Shown: positions 8,774-17,489 of the stretch, in pieces | Layout of the letters: every line of letters starts with the position of its first letter | How positions within the stretch are numbered: position 1 is the stretch's first letter | DNA from: Paractinoplanes ferrugineus | GTDB taxonomy: Bacteria; Actinomycetota; Actinomycetes; Mycobacteriales; Micromonosporaceae | Direction: 5' to 3' | DNA length: 64,000 nt | Assembly (NCBI RefSeq): GCF_016862195.1 | Contig: NZ_BOMM01000055.1 | Coordinates: 26,431-90,430, forward strand | Position numbers and translations under genes: made by a program | The notes under the pieces: generated by a model | Database searches by the model: none | The model's input: only the letters and a program-made list of their open reading frames with translations | Told to the model about the DNA's origin: nothing

Positions 8774-10573
8774 GTGGACGTCGACGCCGGCCACGGCGCC
8801 GCCCTTGGACGTGCCCTCCCCACACAAGCGCCCGCCTCCAAAGACGTCAGCCTCTCCCAGCGACTGCGCTCGTTCCTGAGCTTCCCCGGTGGAGACGACG
8901 ACCCGGTCGCCAAGCTGACCAAGACGCATCGCACCATCCACCCGTCGGCCGACGCCGGGGTGCTGCGCCGCAGCTACGCGATCGCGGAGAACATGCACCG
9001 GGGTCAGATGCGCAAGTCCGGCGACCCCTACATCACCCATCCGCTCGCGGTCGCGCAGATCTGCGCCGAGCTCGGCATGGACACCACCACCCTGGTCGCG
9101 GCGCTGCTGCACGACACGGTGGAGGACACGAGCTACACCCTGGAGGCGCTGCACAGCGACTTCGGACCCGAGGTGACCCACCTGGTCGACGGGGTGACCA
9201 AGTTCGACAAGGCGTTCTACGGCAAGGCGGCCGAGGCCGAGACCATCCGCAAGATGATCGTCGCGGCCGGCAAGGACGTCCGGGTGCTGGTCATCAAGCT
9301 GGCCGACCGGCTGCACAACATGCGTACGCTCGACGCCCGCTCGCCCGCGAGCCGCGCCCGCATCGCCACCGCGACCCTCGACGTGCTGGTGCCGCTCTGC
9401 GACCGCCTCGGCATCCAGGCACTCAAGCGCGACCTCGACGACGTGGTGCTCTACCACTTGGAGCCGGACTCCTACGCGCGCATCGAAGACCACGTCAAGA
9501 ACCGCCCCGGCTGGACGGAATACCTCGCCGAGGTCAGCCTGAAGGCCCGGTCGGCGCTGCGCCGCCAGCGGGTGACGGCCGAGGTCAAAGCCCGCCCGCG
9601 GCACTACTACTCGATCTGGAAGGACACCGTCGCCGGGGGCCACCCGGTGCCGTTCGACCTGCCCCGCATCGCGGTCATCGTCGACGGCCCGGCCACCGAC
9701 TGCTATGCCGCGCTCGGTGCGATCCACGGCCAGTGGCGCCCGGTCGCCGGTCGGTTCAAGGACTTCATCGCCTCGCCGAAGAACAACCTCTACCGGTCCC
9801 TGCACACGACCGTGACCGGCCCCGACGGCCGGCTGGTCGAGGTGCTGATCCGCACCGAGGAAATGCACAGATTCTCCGAGTACGGGGTGGCGACGACCTA
9901 CCGCTACCCCAAGGACGTCGACGTCAGCGACCCGTCCGGGGCCGACCAGCTGTCCTGGCTCAAGCGGGTGCTCGACTGGCAGCAGGACACCACCGACGCC
10001 GCCCAGTTCCTCGCCTCGCTGCGCTGCGACCTCGCCGAGGGCCAGATCACCCTGTTCGCCCACGGCCGGGCGTTCGAGCTGCCCAGCGGCTCCACCCCGG
10101 TCGACCTGGCCTACGAGCTGAGCCCCGACACCGGCGACCAGTGCCTGGCCGCGACGATCAACGGCCGGCTCGCCCCGCTCAGCTCGCCGCTGCGGGACGG
10201 CGACGTCATCGAGATCTTCTCCGAGCCCGAGGGCCTCGTCGAGACCGAGCCCAACGTCCCGCGCGGCCCCCGCAAGGAATGGCTCGGCTTCGTCAAGTCC
10301 AGCCAGGCCCAGATGCAGATCAACCGCTACTTCGACGACAAGAACGAACCCGGCATGAGCATCGCCGACAAGGTGAAGCTGGGCCGGGCCACGATCGGTC
10401 TCACCCTGCGCAAGCACGACCGGGGCCTGGCCAGCGAGGTGCCACTGCGCCGGCTGGCCGAGGAGCTCGGCTACCCCGACCTGGAAACCCTGCTGGTCGC
10501 GGTGTGCGAGCGCAACCTCGAGCCGGACACGGTCGTCGAGCAGCTGATCGCCCTCGTCGACCACCCCGATTGA
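8774..10573 (+). CDS. Short RelA/SpoT-type (p)ppGpp synthetase/hydrolase
   Basis: A 599-residue RSH enzyme. The hydrolase HD domain (about 60-215) keeps HDTVED (113-118) and KLADRLHNMRT. The synthetase domain (about 265-390) keeps RHYYSIWKD, GRFKDFIASPKNNLYRSLHT and the EVLIRT/EMH segment, and a TGS domain follows at about 423-485. The protein then ends after about 110 more residues with no zinc-finger or ACT domain, unlike the roughly 740-residue main Rel enzymes. It should make and/or hydrolyse the alarmone (p)ppGpp but lack ribosome-sensing parts. The GTG at 8774 has GAGGGGG six bases upstream; an earlier in-frame ATG at 8711 lacks such a site. It is a likely second RSH of the genome. Confidence 0.85.
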   Translation: MDVDAGHGAALGRALPTQAPASKDVSLSQRLRSFLSFPGGDDDPVAKLTKTHRTIHPSADAGVLRRSYAIAENMHRGQMRKSGDPYITHPLAVAQICAELGMDTTTLVAALLHDTVEDTSYTLEALHSDFGPEVTHLVDGVTKFDKAFYGKAAEAETIRKMIVAAGKDVRVLVIKLADRLHNMRTLDARSPASRARIATATLDVLVPLCDRLGIQALKRDLDDVVLYHLEPDSYARIEDHVKNRPGWTEYLAEVSLKARSALRRQRVTAEVKARPRHYYSIWKDTVAGGHPVPFDLPRIAVIVDGPATDCYAALGAIHGQWRPVAGRFKDFIASPKNNLYRSLHTTVTGPDGRLVEVLIRTEEMHRFSEYGVATTYRYPKDVDVSDPSGADQLSWLKRVLDWQQDTTDAAQFLASLRCDLAEGQITLFAHGRAFELPSGSTPVDLAYELSPDTGDQCLAATINGRLAPLSSPLRDGDVIEIFSEPEGLVETEPNVPRGPRKEWLGFVKSSQAQMQINRYFDDKNEPGMSIADKVKLGRATIGLTLRKHDRGLASEVPLRRLAEELGYPDLETLLVAVCERNLEPDTVVEQLIALVDHPD

Positions 10574-10591
10574 GTTCTCAGGCAGCCCGGC

Positions 10592-10605
10592 TAGCCTTGC
10601 TGACG
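10592..10605 (+). promoter_or_regulatory. -10 element for a leaderless Nudix transcript
   Basis: TAGCCT at 10592-10597 stands seven bases before the GTG at 10605, which has no ribosome binding site. The transcript would start at or next to the start codon. No convincing -35 hexamer was seen. Confidence 0.45.
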
Positions 10606-11111
10606 TGAGTCTTCCTCGGCGAGTGCGCGGCTTGGCGTACCAGACCTTCTACCGCCTGCCGGGACCGATGCGCCGGCGCGTGGCCCGGATGGTCGCGCCC
10701 AAGTTCCTCGTCGGCGCCGTCACGGTGCTGCGCGACTCCGAGACCAACAGCCGGCTGCTGCTGCTCCGCCAGCCGAGCCACCACGGCTGGGGGCTGCCGG
10801 CCGGCCTGCTGAAGAAGAACGAGCAGCCGGCCGCCGGCGCCGCCCGCGAGCTCTTCGAGGAGACCGGCGTCCGGGTCCACCCCGACGACATGACCGCCCG
10901 CGACCCGTGCGCGATCGTGCACGTCGTCGGCGTGGTCGACACGATCTTCTTCGCCGAGGTCCCGGAGGCCCGGACGACCCTCGCCGTCGACGGTGCCGAA
11001 GTCCTCGAGGCGGCCTGGTTCCCGATGGACGATCTGCCCCACCTGACGGTCAACACCGCCCTGCTGCTCGGCCGTTTCGGCATCGGCCCGCGCGCCACCA
11101 CTCCCCGGTGA
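10605..11111 (+). CDS. Nudix hydrolase
   Basis: A 168-residue protein with a perfect Nudix box, G-x5-E-x7-REUXEEXGU, seen as GLLKKNE...RELFEETGV at about residues 64-86. Nudix enzymes hydrolyse nucleoside diphosphates linked to another group, with the box binding magnesium. An N-terminal basic stretch (about 1-30) precedes the domain. The GTG at 10605 appears leaderless, with TAGCCT just upstream. The stop codon overlaps the GTG of the following nucleotidyltransferase gene (GTGA), so the two are translationally coupled and may act on the same activated sugar or nucleotide. The exact substrate cannot be predicted. Confidence 0.85.
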   Translation: MSLPRRVRGLAYQTFYRLPGPMRRRVARMVAPKFLVGAVTVLRDSETNSRLLLLRQPSHHGWGLPAGLLKKNEQPAAGAARELFEETGVRVHPDDMTARDPCAIVHVVGVVDTIFFAEVPEARTTLAVDGAEVLEAAWFPMDDLPHLTVNTALLLGRFGIGPRATTPR

Positions 11112-11947
11112 CGACCGATCCGCTGGTCTGCGGGCTGATCCTGGCCGCCGGTGAGGGCCGGCGCCTGCGCCCCCTGACCGAACACGTGACCAAGGCGCTG
11201 TGCCCGGTCGGCAACGTCCCGCTGCTCGACCGGGCGCTGACCCGGCTGGCCGGCCTGGGACTGTCCGGCCCCGGCCGGGTCGCGGTCAACGCCGCCTACC
11301 TCGCCCAGCAGGTAGTCGACCACGTCCAGGACCGGGCGCACGTCTCGGTCGAGCACGACGGCCCCCTCGGCACGTCCGGCGGGGTGGCCCGGCTGCGGTC
11401 CTGGATCGACGGCCGCGGCCTGCTCGTCGGCAACGCGGACGGCTACCTCGCCGACCCCGCGCGCGACCCCGGCAAGGACATCGCGGCCATGGTGGACGGC
11501 TGGTCCGGCGACACCGTCCGCATGCTGACCAAGCCGTGCCGGCCGGGCGAGACCGGCGGCTTCTCCGGGCGCCGCTTCGCCGGCTTCTCCCTCATCCCGT
11601 GGAGGTATGTCCGCGACCTCCCCGAGGGGGACGGCAGCCTGGTCCGGCTGGTCTGGCGGCCGGCCGAAGCCGACGGCGCGCTCGAACTCGTCGGCTACGA
11701 AGGCGTCTACATCGACACCGGCACCCCCGCCGACTACCTCAGGGCAAATCTCCATGCCGCGTACGGTGGGAGCCTCATCCACCCCACCGCCGAGATCAAC
11801 GCGCCCGTCCACGACTCCGTGATCGGCCCGCACGCCCGCATCAACGGTCCCGTCACCCGGTGCGTGGTGTGGCCGGGCGGCGAGACGGCAGCCGGCGAGG
11901 CGCTCACCGACGTGATCCGTACCCCCGCCGTCACCGTGCCCGGCTGA
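11108..11947 (+). CDS. Sugar-1-phosphate nucleotidyltransferase-like protein
   Basis: A 279-residue protein of the NTP_transferase family. The N-terminus LILAAGEGRRLRPLTEHVTK (about 9-28) is the glycine-rich nucleotide-binding signature; VGNADGYL is the metal-binding aspartate region. The last 50 residues (HPTAEINAPVHDSVIGPHA) look like one or two turns of a left-handed beta-helix, as in mannose-1-phosphate guanylyltransferases. It probably forms an NDP-sugar in the cytoplasm. GTG at 11108 overlaps the Nudix stop codon. Domain identity is firm; whether it uses GTP, UTP or dTTP is unknown. Confidence 0.8.
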   Translation: MTTDPLVCGLILAAGEGRRLRPLTEHVTKALCPVGNVPLLDRALTRLAGLGLSGPGRVAVNAAYLAQQVVDHVQDRAHVSVEHDGPLGTSGGVARLRSWIDGRGLLVGNADGYLADPARDPGKDIAAMVDGWSGDTVRMLTKPCRPGETGGFSGRRFAGFSLIPWRYVRDLPEGDGSLVRLVWRPAEADGALELVGYEGVYIDTGTPADYLRANLHAAYGGSLIHPTAEINAPVHDSVIGPHARINGPVTRCVVWPGGETAAGEALTDVIRTPAVTVPG

Positions 11948-12009
11948 CCGCGCCCGGCCGATATCATGGTCATGAACCCGTTCCGCTCTCATCGCCGAGG
12001 AGCCTCCAG

Positions 12010-12297
12010 GTGAACACCGCGATCGTGCACATCGACTGCGCCACCGACTCGATCCCCGAGGTCGCCGAGGCCCTGGCCGCTCTGGACGGCGTCAGCGAGG
12101 TCTACTCGGTGGCCGGCAACGTCGACCTGATCGCCATCGTCCGCGTCCCGAAGTTCGACGACATCGCCGACGTCATCGCCGGCAAGATCTCCAAGACCCC
12201 GGGCGTGCTCAACACCGAGTCGCACATCGCCTTCCGCGCCTACTCGAAACACGACCTCGAGGACGCCTTCGCCATCGGACTCCCCGACGTCGACTGA
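12010..12297 (+). CDS. Stand-alone Lrp/AsnC ligand-binding (RAM) domain protein
   Basis: A 95-residue protein covering just the alpha/beta ligand-binding domain of Lrp/AsnC regulators (beta strands such as TAIVHIDC and DLIAIVRV, and the glycine-containing turn VAGNVDL). There is no helix-turn-helix. Such proteins form dimers or higher rings and bind amino acids; they may modulate full-length Lrp proteins or enzymes. GTG at 12010 follows GAGGAG at 11997-12002. A TATCAT element at 11962-11967 could be its -10. It lies 62 bases after the nucleotidyltransferase gene. It corresponds to a family conserved in actinobacteria; role unknown. Confidence 0.8.
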   Translation: MNTAIVHIDCATDSIPEVAEALAALDGVSEVYSVAGNVDLIAIVRVPKFDDIADVIAGKISKTPGVLNTESHIAFRAYSKHDLEDAFAIGLPDVD

Positions 12298-12415
12298 TCC
12301 CAGCCGCGCCCCGGGCCAGTCGTCACAAGACCCGCGTTTCGGCTGAGCAACCCCGAGCGTCTGCGCCGGGAGGCCCTGCGCACCTCGGCCGCGGCTTTGT
12401 CGTGCAGCCCTGAGG

Positions 12416-12835
12416 TCACTCGCGACCGGCGAGTGCCAAGGCCACGTCCAGCTCGTGCAGTTTGACCGGGGACAGGCGGCCGATCCGCGCCACCAGGGAC
12501 TCCGCGCTGACGGTCGTGTCCCAGGTGCAGAAGATCCTGCCGTCCTGGGGCAGCGCCAGCCGGACCGCGCCGCGGTGCGCCAAGCCCTCCTCGGCGCCGA
12601 AGAACACCTCGATGCCGACGGCCCGCGTATCCGGTCCGGCCGTCGCGAGGATGCGGCGACGTTCCTCGACGTCGACTGCCTGCTCGCCGGACAGCAGGAC
12701 GAACCCGAGCTTCTGCGCCGGCGTGGCCGGTTCGACGATCTGTACAGCCGCGAACTCCGGCCCCGCACCGCCCGAGAGCAGCACGACGGGCCGGTTCTCG
12801 TCGATCCGGGCCCACCAGACCTCGCCCCGCTCCAC
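12416..12835 (-). CDS. MazF/PemK-like toxin-family protein
   Basis: A 139-residue protein beginning with RGEVWWARIDENRPVVLLSG, the N-terminal beta-strand signature of MazF/PemK endoribonucleases, and ending with RIGRLSPVKLHELDVALALA, the typical C-terminal helix. The middle is longer than in classic MazF (about 110 residues) and the canonical mid-domain Thr/Ser strand is less clear; TWDTTVSAESLV may fill that place. GTG at 12835 has a strong AGGAGGG site (12845-12839) four bases upstream. No antitoxin gene was found on either side, so it may be an orphan toxin, a toxin with a remote antitoxin, or a non-toxic descendant. RNase activity is family knowledge, not shown. Confidence 0.65.
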   Translation of the reverse strand: MERGEVWWARIDENRPVVLLSGGAGPEFAAVQIVEPATPAQKLGFVLLSGEQAVDVEERRRILATAGPDTRAVGIEVFFGAEEGLAHRGAVRLALPQDGRIFCTWDTTVSAESLVARIGRLSPVKLHELDVALALAGRE

Positions 12836-13202
12836 GTGCCCTCCTGACTGCTTCACATCGCGGGAACACTACGACCAAGGCAGCAACGTGGAGTCAGGAA
12901 AGCAAGCTGCACCACCGGCTCCACAGCGGGAGAACAACGAAGGTCCATCACGGGGTTCGCGCCAGAGCCCCGAACTCGGTTCCAGGACCCGCAGGTGGTC
13001 ATGAGTTGGTCGGCATCCTCAGCGTTCATGGCGGGAAGAACATCACGCCCTGCCGAGCAAGCATGCGCGGCAGGCGGGACGAGATCGGGGCGGGGGCGCC
13101 CGAGGGGGTGAGGGACGGGCCCTCCCGTGGGGGCGCGCGGAGGGTGAGGGGCGCGGAGCGGGGCTGAGGAGGCGGGGCCGGCCTTGTCGCGTACGCGAGG
13201 AA
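12836..13202 (+). other. Gene-free stretch
   Basis: About 370 bases between the MazF-like gene and the qcrB terminator. I saw no open frame with plausible codon use, no RNA gene and no antitoxin gene. The part from 13090 to 13180 is an unusually G-rich purine run (many GGGG blocks) on the plus strand. A short inverted repeat, CTGCCG/CGGCAG, lies near 13053-13075. Confidence 0.5.
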
Positions 13203-13236
13203 AAGCGGAAGGGGCCCGCCGAAGCGGACCCCTTCC
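13203..13236 (-). terminator. Terminator after qcrB
   Basis: A hairpin with arms GGAAGGGGCCCGC (13207-13219) and GCGGACCCCTTCC (13224-13236), loop of four bases, one mismatched pair. Read on the minus strand it is followed by GCTTTT. It lies 16 bases past the qcrB stop codon. Confidence 0.8.
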
Positions 13237-13251
13237 TGTGGTTCTGCGGGC

Positions 13252-14862
13252 TCAGTTGCCCGTGGTGATCTCTTCGCGTTCCGGCTTGCCGGCGAGCGGC
13301 GGGACGGCGGGCGAGACCGGGGCCTCGGCCGGCAGTTCGACCGGGAAGAAGAAGCCCTTGATCGCCGGGGCCAGGGCGCCGACGCGGTTCATCTTCTTGG
13401 GGACCACCCAGCCGCCGTATTCGAGCGGGATCGGGTGGCCGTGGTCGTCGACCGGGCCGAGCGGCTGGTGGACCTCGATGAACTGGCCGTTCGGGAGGCG
13501 GCGGATGATGCCGGTTTCCACGCCGTGGGCCAGGACCTCGCGGTCGTGCTGCTGCAGGCCCAGGCAGATGCGCACCGAGACGTAGTAGGCCAGCGGCGGC
13601 AGGATCAGCAGACCGATACGACCCGCCCAGGTCATCGCGTTCAGGCTGATGTGGAACTTGTCGGCGATCACGTCGTTACCGCCGGACAGGGTCGCCACCA
13701 GGAAGAACGTGAACGCCATGGCACCGATGCCGACGCGCTCCGGGTTGTCGCGGGGGCGCTGCAGCAGGTTGTGGATCCGCTTGTCCTTGAGGCGCCGGGC
13801 CTCGATCCACGGGTAGAACATCGGGACCGTGGTCAGCGCGCCGAGCCCGACCACCGCGGGCCAGAACAGCGGCGGGATGCTGTAGTCACCGATGTAGATC
13901 TGCCAGTTCGGCATGAGCCGGACCAGGCCGTCCATGAACATGACGTACCAGTCGGGCTGCGACGCCGAGGAGACCTCGGAGGCGCGGTACGGGCCGAACA
14001 GCCAGATCGGGTTGATCTGGAACAGACCGGCCATCAGCGCGACCGTGCCGAAGACGGCCATGAAGAAGCCGCCCTGCTTGAGCGCGTAACGCGGGAACAT
14101 GCGCTCGCCGACCACGTTGGTGTTGGTGCGCATCGGGCCGGGCCACTGGGTGTGCTTCTGCGCGAAGACCAGGCCCAGGTGCACGCTGATCAGCGCGAGC
14201 AGGCCACCCGGGATGAGCAGCACGTGGGCGATGTAGAACCGGCCGATGATCAGGTGGCCGGGGAACTCGCCGCCGAAGATCGACGCCGAGATCCAGGTGC
14301 CCGCGACCGGGATGGACAGCATGATCGCCGAGGCGATGCGCAGGCCGGTGCCGGAGAGGCCGTCGTCGGGGAGCGAGTAACCGGTGAAGCCGGCCAGGAA
14401 GCCCAGCAGGAACAGCACCACGCCGATCGCCCAGTTGGCCTCACGCGGCTTGCGGAATGCCCCGGTGAAGAAAATACGCGCCATGTGCACGACGATCGAC
14501 GCCATGAACAGCAGCGCCGCCCAGTGGTGCATCTGCCGCATGAACAGACCACCGCGCACCTCGAACGAGATGTGCAGTGACGACGCGTAGGCCTGGGACA
14601 TCTCCGTGCCGCGCAGCGCCGGATAGGCGCCCTGGTAGGCCGTCTCCTGCATCGACGGGTCGAAGAAGAGTGTGAGGAAGACACCGGTCAGCAGCAGGAT
14701 GACGAACGAGAAGAGCGCGATCTCACCGAGCAGGAATGACCAGTGGTCAGGGAAAACCTTGTTGAGCAGGCCCCGCAGCGGGGTGGCTGCCTTGTAGCGC
14801 TCGTCCACCCCCCTGGCGAAGGTGACCGGCGCTTGTGCGAGATCGACTTTCCGGCGCTTCAC
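13252..14862 (-). CDS. qcrB: Cytochrome bc1 complex cytochrome b subunit
   Basis: A 536-residue membrane protein with about eight to nine transmembrane helices. The two heme b groups are held by paired histidines in the helices around HISFEVRGGLFMRQMHHWA and FYIAHVLLIPGGLLALISVH. It oxidises menaquinol and passes electrons to the Rieske protein and to QcrC. The C-terminal extension of about 90 residues past the last helix is typical of the actinobacterial QcrB. GTG at 14862 overlaps the qcrA stop codon (GTGA); the longer frame reaching 15072 is the shadow of qcrA. Last gene of ctaE-qcrC-qcrA-qcrB, followed by a clear terminator. Confidence 0.95.
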   Translation of the reverse strand: MKRRKVDLAQAPVTFARGVDERYKAATPLRGLLNKVFPDHWSFLLGEIALFSFVILLLTGVFLTLFFDPSMQETAYQGAYPALRGTEMSQAYASSLHISFEVRGGLFMRQMHHWAALLFMASIVVHMARIFFTGAFRKPREANWAIGVVLFLLGFLAGFTGYSLPDDGLSGTGLRIASAIMLSIPVAGTWISASIFGGEFPGHLIIGRFYIAHVLLIPGGLLALISVHLGLVFAQKHTQWPGPMRTNTNVVGERMFPRYALKQGGFFMAVFGTVALMAGLFQINPIWLFGPYRASEVSSASQPDWYVMFMDGLVRLMPNWQIYIGDYSIPPLFWPAVVGLGALTTVPMFYPWIEARRLKDKRIHNLLQRPRDNPERVGIGAMAFTFFLVATLSGGNDVIADKFHISLNAMTWAGRIGLLILPPLAYYVSVRICLGLQQHDREVLAHGVETGIIRRLPNGQFIEVHQPLGPVDDHGHPIPLEYGGWVVPKKMNRVGALAPAIKGFFFPVELPAEAPVSPAVPPLAGKPEREEITTGN

Positions 14863-15956
14863 GGCCGCTCCCAGAAGTCGGGTCCGACGGTGTCCTTGTA
14901 GTCGGACTTTGCCACGAAGAAGCCCTCCTCGTCCACGCCCAGCGGCAGCATCGGCAGCCGCCGGGTCGCCGGACCGAAGATCGGCTGCGCGTTCTTGGTG
15001 ATCATGAACTGCGACTGGTGGCACGGGCAGAGCAGACGGTTCGTCTGCTGCTCGTACAGGCTCGCCGGGCAACCGGCGTGCGTACAGATCTTCGAGTAGG
15101 CGACGTAGTCACCCCACATCGAGTCCTTGTTGCGTCTGTCGGCGTCCGCATTTTGCCTGGTCACCTCGGCGTCGTCGGGACGCAGGTGGATCAGCAGGGT
15201 GGGCGAGTCGGCCCACTCGTTGGTCGCACCGCCCGGGATGCCGGGGAAGACCGTCATCTGGCCACCGGTGCTGACGTCCTCGGGACGGATCGGACTGCCG
15301 TCGTCCCGAGTCAGCCGGACCGGCTTGCCATCGTTGAACTTCTGGTTGAAGCCGGTGCTGAACATCATCGGCGGGTCGGCCTTGTGCGGGTTCTCGATCA
15401 ACCCACCGATCAGCGGGGCCGCCGCGGCCAGGCCGATCGGCGCGAGCCCGACGGCGATGGCGCCCTTGAGCAGCGGCCGGCGCTGGATGCCCTGGCCGAG
15501 TTCCTCGGCCACGAAGGCCATCGTCTGGCCGGTGATCAGCTGCTCGTCGCCGGGTGACGGGTCGTTGTGCCGCTGCTGGATCGACACCTCGTGCGGCAGC
15601 AGCTTCTTGGCCCAGGCGAGGATCCCGAAGCCGACGCCGAACAGCGCGACGGCGAGCGAGATGCCGAGGAGCGGCGTGTAGTAGTCGCTCATCGCGGTGC
15701 CGAGCTCGAAGCGCCACGGCCACCAGATGTAGAAGCCGAGGAACGCGAAGCCGCCGGCGCCCGCGATCAGGAACAGCAGGGCGATGTTGCGCGCCACGCG
15801 CTTCTCGGCCTTGCTGTTGTGACCGTGGAACTGCGACTCGTAGGTGACGATCTCGATCTCGTCCCGGCGGGCGCCCTCTTTGACGATCTCGAACCGGCTC
15901 AGGCGCGGGTCGTTGACGTCCACCGGAGAATCTGGCTCGTCGTGCACGGTCGTCAT
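14859..15956 (-). CDS. qcrA: Cytochrome bc1 complex Rieske iron-sulfur subunit
   Basis: A 365-residue Rieske protein. Three hydrophobic segments in the first 190 residues (about 60-82, 92-115, 165-188) match the three-helix anchor typical of actinobacterial QcrA. The 2Fe-2S cluster ligands are in CTHAGCP and CPCHQSQF near residues 300-325. It takes electrons from menaquinol at the outer face and hands them to cytochrome cc (QcrC). The ATG at 15956 overlaps the qcrC stop codon (ATGA) and its own stop overlaps the qcrB GTG, so the three subunits are coupled in translation. Confidence 0.95.
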   Translation of the reverse strand: MTTVHDEPDSPVDVNDPRLSRFEIVKEGARRDEIEIVTYESQFHGHNSKAEKRVARNIALLFLIAGAGGFAFLGFYIWWPWRFELGTAMSDYYTPLLGISLAVALFGVGFGILAWAKKLLPHEVSIQQRHNDPSPGDEQLITGQTMAFVAEELGQGIQRRPLLKGAIAVGLAPIGLAAAAPLIGGLIENPHKADPPMMFSTGFNQKFNDGKPVRLTRDDGSPIRPEDVSTGGQMTVFPGIPGGATNEWADSPTLLIHLRPDDAEVTRQNADADRRNKDSMWGDYVAYSKICTHAGCPASLYEQQTNRLLCPCHQSQFMITKNAQPIFGPATRRLPMLPLGVDEEGFFVAKSDYKDTVGPDFWERP

Positions 15957-16810
15957 GACTTCCCCGCAATCCACAGCGACGTGAAGACCAGGATCGTGAT
16001 GCCGACCCCGAAGATCGCCAGACCCTCGGTCACCGGACCGTAGCGTCCGAGGTTGAACAGGCCACCCGGGTCCTTGTCCTGCTGGAGCTGGACCGACACG
16101 TACGTGATGATCTCGCGCTTCTGCTCGGGGGTGAGCTGGTTGTCCCCGAAGACCGGCATGTTCTGCGGGCCGGTGAGCATCGCCGCGTAGATCGTCTCGG
16201 CCGAGGCGTCGTGCAACGCCGGCGCGTACTTGCCGGAGGACAGCGCACCGCCGCCGCCGCCGAAGCCGTGGCAGGAGGTGCAGTTGACCCGGAACAGCTC
16301 GCCACCGCGGGCGAGGGCCTCCGGGTTGTCCTTCAGGTCCTCGGTGAACTTGCCGTCCGAGGGAAGCTGCGGGCCGCCACCGAGCTCCTGGATGTACTGC
16401 CCCAGCTGCTTGGTCTGGTTCTTGTCGAACTGCGGCTTCTTCTGCTCGGCCTGGGCCTCCTGGCGGGTCATCGGCATGCGGCCGGTGCCCACCTGGAACT
16501 CGACCGAGGCCGACCCGACGCCGATCAGGCTGGGACCGCGGCCGGTGACCCCCTGCGCGTCCCGGCCGTGGCAGGTGATGCAGCTGTTGTCGTACAGCTG
16601 CTTGCCCTCCTGCGCGGTGGCGGAAAGCTGGGTGTTGTCCTCGGCGAACGCGCCGGGCGCGAACGCGGTGTATACGCCGCCGGCTAGCGCCAGCGCGGCG
16701 AGCATGCGCACCGCCGCACCGAGACGCCGGCGCGCCCGGCTCGGCGCGGTGCGGCGCCGGGCGAGAACGCCCCGGAAACGCCACCGGCCGGCGGGGGATC
16801 CTGAAGTCAT
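15953..16810 (-). CDS. qcrC: Cytochrome bc1 complex diheme cytochrome c subunit
   Basis: A 285-residue diheme cytochrome c. An Arg-rich N-terminus and a hydrophobic segment (about residues 33-55, ending AFAED) form the signal-anchor; two heme sites, CITCHG (near 77) and CTSCHG (near 178), follow; a C-terminal helix (about 258-280) anchors the protein. In actinobacteria, QcrC replaces soluble cytochrome c and wires the bcc complex directly to the aa3 oxidase. ATG at 16810 was chosen because AGAGGG lies upstream and the earlier ATG at 16846 adds an unrelated peptide. It lies 49 bases after ctaE. Confidence 0.95.
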   Translation of the reverse strand: MTSGSPAGRWRFRGVLARRRTAPSRARRRLGAAVRMLAALALAGGVYTAFAPGAFAEDNTQLSATAQEGKQLYDNSCITCHGRDAQGVTGRGPSLIGVGSASVEFQVGTGRMPMTRQEAQAEQKKPQFDKNQTKQLGQYIQELGGGPQLPSDGKFTEDLKDNPEALARGGELFRVNCTSCHGFGGGGGALSSGKYAPALHDASAETIYAAMLTGPQNMPVFGDNQLTPEQKREIITYVSVQLQQDKDPGGLFNLGRYGPVTEGLAIFGVGITILVFTSLWIAGKS

Positions 16811-16859
16811 CAGCTGTGTCCCTCTGGTTTTTGACCTGAAATTCATGGACGTGCTGGCG

Positions 16860-17468
16860 TCACTGAAGCCAATAGATCATGGCGAACAGCGCGATCCACA
16901 CGATGTCCACGAAGTGCCAGTAGTACGACACGACGATCGCCGACGTCGCCTGTGCCGGGGTGAACCGGCCCATGGTCGTTCGGATCATGTAGATGATGAA
17001 GGCGATCAGACCGCCGGTCACGTGCAGGCCGTGGAACCCGGTGGTCAGGTAGAACATCGAGCCGTAGCCGTCGGCGTTGAGCTTGATGCCCTCGTGGACC
17101 AGGTTGCGGTACTCGTTGGCCTGGCCCAGCACGAAGATCAGACCCATCACGAAGGTGATGGTGAACCAGCGCCGCAGAGCGTGGACGTCGCCCTTCTCCG
17201 CCGCGAAGACGCCGAGCTGGCAGGTGACCGAGGAGAGCACCAGGATCACCGTGAAGGTGGTCGCGTACGGGAGCTTGAGCTCCGGGGTGTGCTCTCGCCA
17301 CATGTCGTAGTCCGCCGCGCGGATCGAGAAGTACATGGCGAACAACGCCGCGAAGAACATGAGTTCGCTGGAAAGCCACACGATCGTCCCGACGCTGACC
17401 ATGTTGGGCCGGGTCAGGGAGTGGATCCTGCTCTTGTCGATGGCTGGGGCCGCTGTCACGAGGCTCAT
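16860..17468 (-). CDS. ctaE: Cytochrome c oxidase subunit III
   Basis: A 202-residue protein with five hydrophobic helices and the subunit III signature segments SSELMFFAALFAMYFSIR and FHGLHVTGGLIAF. It supports the aa3 oxidase catalytic core. It is the first gene of the ctaE-qcrCAB operon, the same order as Rv2193-Rv2196 in M. tuberculosis. The start at 17468 has a GGGG run seven to ten bases upstream. It is divergent from the CtaG-type gene. Confidence 0.95.
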   Translation of the reverse strand: MSLVTAAPAIDKSRIHSLTRPNMVSVGTIVWLSSELMFFAALFAMYFSIRAADYDMWREHTPELKLPYATTFTVILVLSSVTCQLGVFAAEKGDVHALRRWFTITFVMGLIFVLGQANEYRNLVHEGIKLNADGYGSMFYLTTGFHGLHVTGGLIAFIIYMIRTTMGRFTPAQATSAIVVSYYWHFVDIVWIALFAMIYWLQ

Positions 17469-17489
17469 TATTGCCCCGCGATCAGTCCA

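Noticed and set aside
12945..13000. tRNA-like T-arm (GGTTCGCGCC and a second GGTTCC)
   Set aside because: No acceptor stem, D-arm or anticodon arm can be built around it.
12836..13100. Antitoxin gene upstream of the MazF-like gene
   Set aside because: No short frame with start, ribosome binding site and plausible composition on the minus strand.
14863..15072. Longer N-terminus of qcrB
   Set aside because: The extension is the shifted frame of qcrA; the GTG at 14862 overlaps the qcrA stop and gives the family N-terminus.
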